Assembly: GCA_035529895.1 (NCBI GenBank)
Contig: DATKVV010000080.1
Location: 31,783-95,782, forward strand
Direction of reading: 5' to 3'
DNA length: 64,000 bases
Source of the DNA: JAUWKC01 sp035529895
GTDB taxonomy: Bacteria; Planctomycetota; Phycisphaerae; Sedimentisphaerales; Anaerobacaceae
Shown here: piece after piece, positions 62,134-64,000 of the stretch
Layout: each line of letters begins with the position of its first letter
How positions within the stretch are numbered: position 1 is the stretch's first letter
Made by a program: the position numbers and the translations under genes
Notes under the pieces: model-generated
Seen by the model: the letters and a program-made list of their open reading frames with translations, nothing else
Told to the model about the DNA's origin: nothing
Database searches by the model: none

Positions 62134-62616
62134 ATGTCTAAGGCGCATGTTTACAAGAGAGACCATATAAATACGGATGAGATTATACCGGCGAGGTATT
62201 TGAATACCGATGACGAAGCCGAATTGGCCAGTCATTGTCTGGAAGATTTGGACAAGGACTTTGTCAGGAAGGTGCAGGCGGGGGACATTATTGTTGCGGG
62301 TGAGGATTTCGGCTGCGGCTCGTCCCGCGAACATGCTGTATGGGCCATCCGCGGGGCAAAAGTGCAGACGGTTATAGCGAAATCATTTGCGCGAATCTTC
62401 TATCGAAACGCCATCAACGGCGGCTTTTATCTGATTGAGTCGGCCGATGCGCTGGATAAAATCGGTGATGGCGACGAGGTGGAAGTCAATTACAAGAATG
62501 GATTGATTAAGAATAAAACAGCTGGTGTTGAGATTGAATTTGTCCCGCTGCCGAACTTTGCGCTTGAGATAATCAATAATGGCGGATTGTTGGAACATAT
62601 TAAGAGGAAAATGTAG
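62134..62616 (+). CDS. leuD: 3-isopropylmalate dehydratase small subunit
   Basis: 160 residues, short archaeal-type LeuD, partner of LeuC. AAGGG at 62121-62125 is eight bases ahead of the start. Signatures: YKRDHINTDEIIPARYL, the swivelling-domain motif DFGCGSSREHAVWAI, and KSFARIFYRNAINGG. The C-terminal end is LEIINNGGLLEHIKRKM. A second, divergent copy of just this end is found at 63236-63289. Codon choice is more AT-rich than in leuA and leuC. Confidence 0.95.
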   Translation: MSKAHVYKRDHINTDEIIPARYLNTDDEAELASHCLEDLDKDFVRKVQAGDIIVAGEDFGCGSSREHAVWAIRGAKVQTVIAKSFARIFYRNAINGGFYLIESADALDKIGDGDEVEVNYKNGLIKNKTAGVEIEFVPLPNFALEIINNGGLLEHIKRKM

Positions 62617-62634
62617 GATGGACCAATCTGTTGG

Positions 62635-63228
62635 ATGGATACTCAAAAAAGAAAACATATGAAATTATTTACGCGGATCACGGCTATATTGTCTCTTGTT
62701 ATTTTAGTGGGCTTTACCGGTATTGGAATATACGTTTGGATGCAAGGTGACAATGGTGAGGCATCAGAAGTGCTTGCGTGGTCGGGTGGATTTATTATCT
62801 TTGCCGGTATCCTTTGTTTCATAGGTACGTGGATACTCTATGGCTCTATTCGCTGGATACAGATTCCTGCCTGGCGGTGGATGGCCGGTGGATTCAAAGG
62901 TACTCCCGAAACTCCTTTGACGCGTTTCGTTATGACAAGAGAGCAGATCGCTGAAGCGAAGAAGGAAATGAGCAGATTGCAGCGTATCTGGATGTGGGTC
63001 GGCAACGTTTGTGCGTCATTGGGTGTGATTTTTTTGTTGGTTGCAGTCACGTGGCGCCTCGTATTGGATGTAACAGGTGAGCGGACTACCGGCAGTACTG
63101 CCAATATGATATTTGTGGTTGGTGTTCTGACATTTTTTTTGGGTGTGTTAATCGTCAGGATGAGTATGAAAAGAGGTGCTAAGAATCGATACAGTGAGGA
63201 CTTGAACAAGGATTTTGGGAAAGGTTGA
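62635..63228 (+). CDS. Four-helix membrane protein of unknown function
   Basis: 197 residues; ATG 62659 (MKLFTRIT) is an alternative start, neither has a strong ribosome site. Hydrophobic segments at about 13-33, 48-72, 122-142 and 156-176, with charged loops (TREQIAEAKKEMSRLQR). No known domain. It sits between leuD and a stray copy of the leuD 3' end, so it probably arrived with a recombination event. Nothing in the sequence suggests a role in leucine synthesis. Confidence 0.6.
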   Translation: MDTQKRKHMKLFTRITAILSLVILVGFTGIGIYVWMQGDNGEASEVLAWSGGFIIFAGILCFIGTWILYGSIRWIQIPAWRWMAGGFKGTPETPLTRFVMTREQIAEAKKEMSRLQRIWMWVGNVCASLGVIFLLVAVTWRLVLDVTGERTTGSTANMIFVVGVLTFFLGVLIVRMSMKRGAKNRYSEDLNKDFGKG

Positions 63229-63229
63229 A

Positions 63230-63322
63230 TTGCTCGGCGCGATCGAGGTTATCAACTGCGGCGGGCTGCTGGAGCATATTAAGAGGGGTCAGGCCAGGGG
63301 GATATCAAAAATCAAAGATTAG
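63230..63322 (+). pseudogene. leuD 3'-end fragment (second copy)
   Basis: Read in this frame, 63236-63289 gives GAIEVINCGGLLEHIKRG, close to the end of the intact LeuD (LEIINNGGLLEHIKRKM), and stops at 63320-63322. The two copies share only 12 identical consecutive bases, CATATTAAGAGG (62596-62607 and 63275-63286). Other codons differ mostly at third positions and the fragment is GC-richer. It therefore derives from a different leuD allele, not from a recent duplication. Confidence 0.8.
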
Positions 63323-63581
63323 AAAGCAAAATTACAGAGCAAAAGTCAAAAAGTATTAAGCTTTGACTGTTGGGGGACTGCACTTCTGTCAGCGTTTTCT
63401 ATTGTGTTTGGGGAGGGTAGCGGGCATAATAGGACGCGAGATAAGAGATATGAAAAATGAACGGAAGCAACGATCCAATTGTTGGGTTAGAAGTTCGCCG
63501 AATGGATGGCAGATAAAGCGGCCAGACGGCCGGCCGACGAGTGTTGTATATTATTGTGTTAGGCGCAGAAGGAAGGCGCTA

Positions 63582-63878
63582 ATGGCGGATTCATACAGAA
63601 AAGAGAAGCTGTATGACCTGGGCAGGAGAGCGATTGGAAAACTGGCCAAGCGGGAAATCCCTGGTTACGTTTGCCCAATATGCTTGCGCGTCTTCGAGTG
63701 TCTGGACGAACTCACTGAGGAGCATGTTCCTCCCGCGTCTGTCGGCGGCAAAGTGCTGTGTCTCACGTGCCGAGAATGCAACTGCGGGGCCGGCCATAGT
63801 GTTGATGCGCAGGTCCACCGGGAGAAACTCTCTCGCTGCTTCCTCGGTGCTGATGGTGGGACTAAGAGCCTATCCTAA
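63582..63878 (+). pseudogene. HNH-type protein cut by an IS element
   Basis: ATG 63582 has AAGGAAGG at 63569-63576. The sequence has a zinc/HNH pattern: YVCPICLRVFECLDEL, EEHVPPASVGGK, LCLTCRECNCGAGHSVDA. Proteins with this 'EHVPP..LGGK..LTC.ECN..AG' pattern usually continue for well over 100 residues. Here the native sequence ends at about 63865; the last codons (to TAA 63878) come from the left end of an IS5-type element. So the gene is truncated and probably inactive. The remainder, if any, is beyond the element and outside the window. Confidence 0.7.
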
Positions 63879-64000
63879 TAACCCTTGAATGGCCGATATA
63901 ATCAAAGGCGATGATGCCTTTGAAAGGATTCAGGGATGAAAAAACGGAAAGCAAAGAATAGATACAGGATTTCAGACGAATTATGGGAAAAGATCGAGCC
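63866..64000 (+). mobile_element. Left end of an IS5-type insertion sequence
   Basis: Begins GAGCCTATCCTAATAACC at 63866, a terminal-repeat sequence of the IS5/IS1031 kind, directly after CTAA (63862-63865), which fits a YTAR target duplication. The transposase start lies inside. The right end is outside the window, so the duplication cannot be confirmed. Confidence 0.75.
63936..64000 (+). CDS. IS5-family transposase, N-terminal start only
   Basis: ATG 63936 with AAGGA at 63924-63928. The 21 visible codons read MKKRKAKNRYRI then SDELWEKIE, the characteristic N terminus of IS5-family transposases ('YRLSDELWEKIEP'). The catalytic part is beyond the window end. Confidence 0.85.
   Translation, partial: MKKRKAKNRYRISDELWEKIE

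Overview
This is chromosomal sequence from a Gram-negative-type bacterium. I infer a member of the Planctomycetota (Phycisphaerae/Sedimentisphaerales-like). The reasons are a complete gsp-order type II secretion operon with unusual accessory parts, a DUF11-repeat lipoprotein, a Tat-lipoprotein sulfatase beside a GH106 rhamnosidase and a PocR-AraC regulator, LptD and Lol genes that imply an outer membrane, and intergenic AAATTGGGTTTG-type and short hairpin repeats. There is no rRNA, and I recognised no tRNA or CRISPR array, so the lineage is inference and not shown directly.

Layout: 1-9987 is a co-directional type II secretion operon in canonical order, gspD (3' part) E F G H I J K L M. 10070-10675 holds an inverted-repeat-flanked spacer and a FlgM-like anti-sigma gene. 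10896-12261 (minus) is ispE-spoVG, the SpoVG carrying an inserted zinc ribbon. 12376-18645 holds a YqaA/DedA membrane protein, an AMMECR1-domain protein, a DUF11 lipoprotein, a TlpA-like thioredoxin, a lipoprotein metallopeptidase and Maf. 18646-23200 is an accessory island: a repeat-rich non-coding block, a large N6-adenine DNA methylase and a PIN-domain protein. 23201-24874 (minus) carries a PilT-like ATPase and a small helical protein. 25058-38324 is a long plus-strand run: lptD, fba, a C-terminal protease, lysS, a Lol-type ABC exporter, ilvE and a polyprenyl synthase, closed by a strong terminator facing an outer-membrane barrel gene. 39489-47991 holds trpB2, rarA, 5-formyl-THF cyclo-ligase, an L,D-transpeptidase, a VWA/ExbB/ExbD trio and clpX. 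48170-49030 is an IS4-type transposase remnant. 49635-55651 is a small carbohydrate locus (sulfatase, GH106, AraC). 55994-57974 holds an HNH-AP2 protein, a DUF488 protein and a Cys-rich partner. 58460-62616 is the leucine cluster leuA-leuC-leuD. 62635-64000 ends with a membrane protein, a leuD tail fragment, an HNH protein cut by an IS5-type element, and the start of that element.

The parts of most interest are at the right end. A GxxExxY gene with imperfect terminal inverted repeats sits exactly between leuC and leuD. A second, divergent copy of the leuD 3' end lies about 0.7 kb downstream of the real one. A promoter with a 27-codon leucine-rich leader ORF precedes leuA. Elsewhere the zinc-ribbon SpoVG, the collagen-like tail on the GspI-type pseudopilin, and the methylase-PIN pair deserve a look.

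Working together: the secretion operon, LptD, Lol exporter and ExbB/ExbD genes describe a double-membrane envelope. The sulfatase and rhamnosidase suggest growth on sulfated, rhamnose-containing polysaccharide, whose enzymes would be natural cargo for the type II system; that link is inference.
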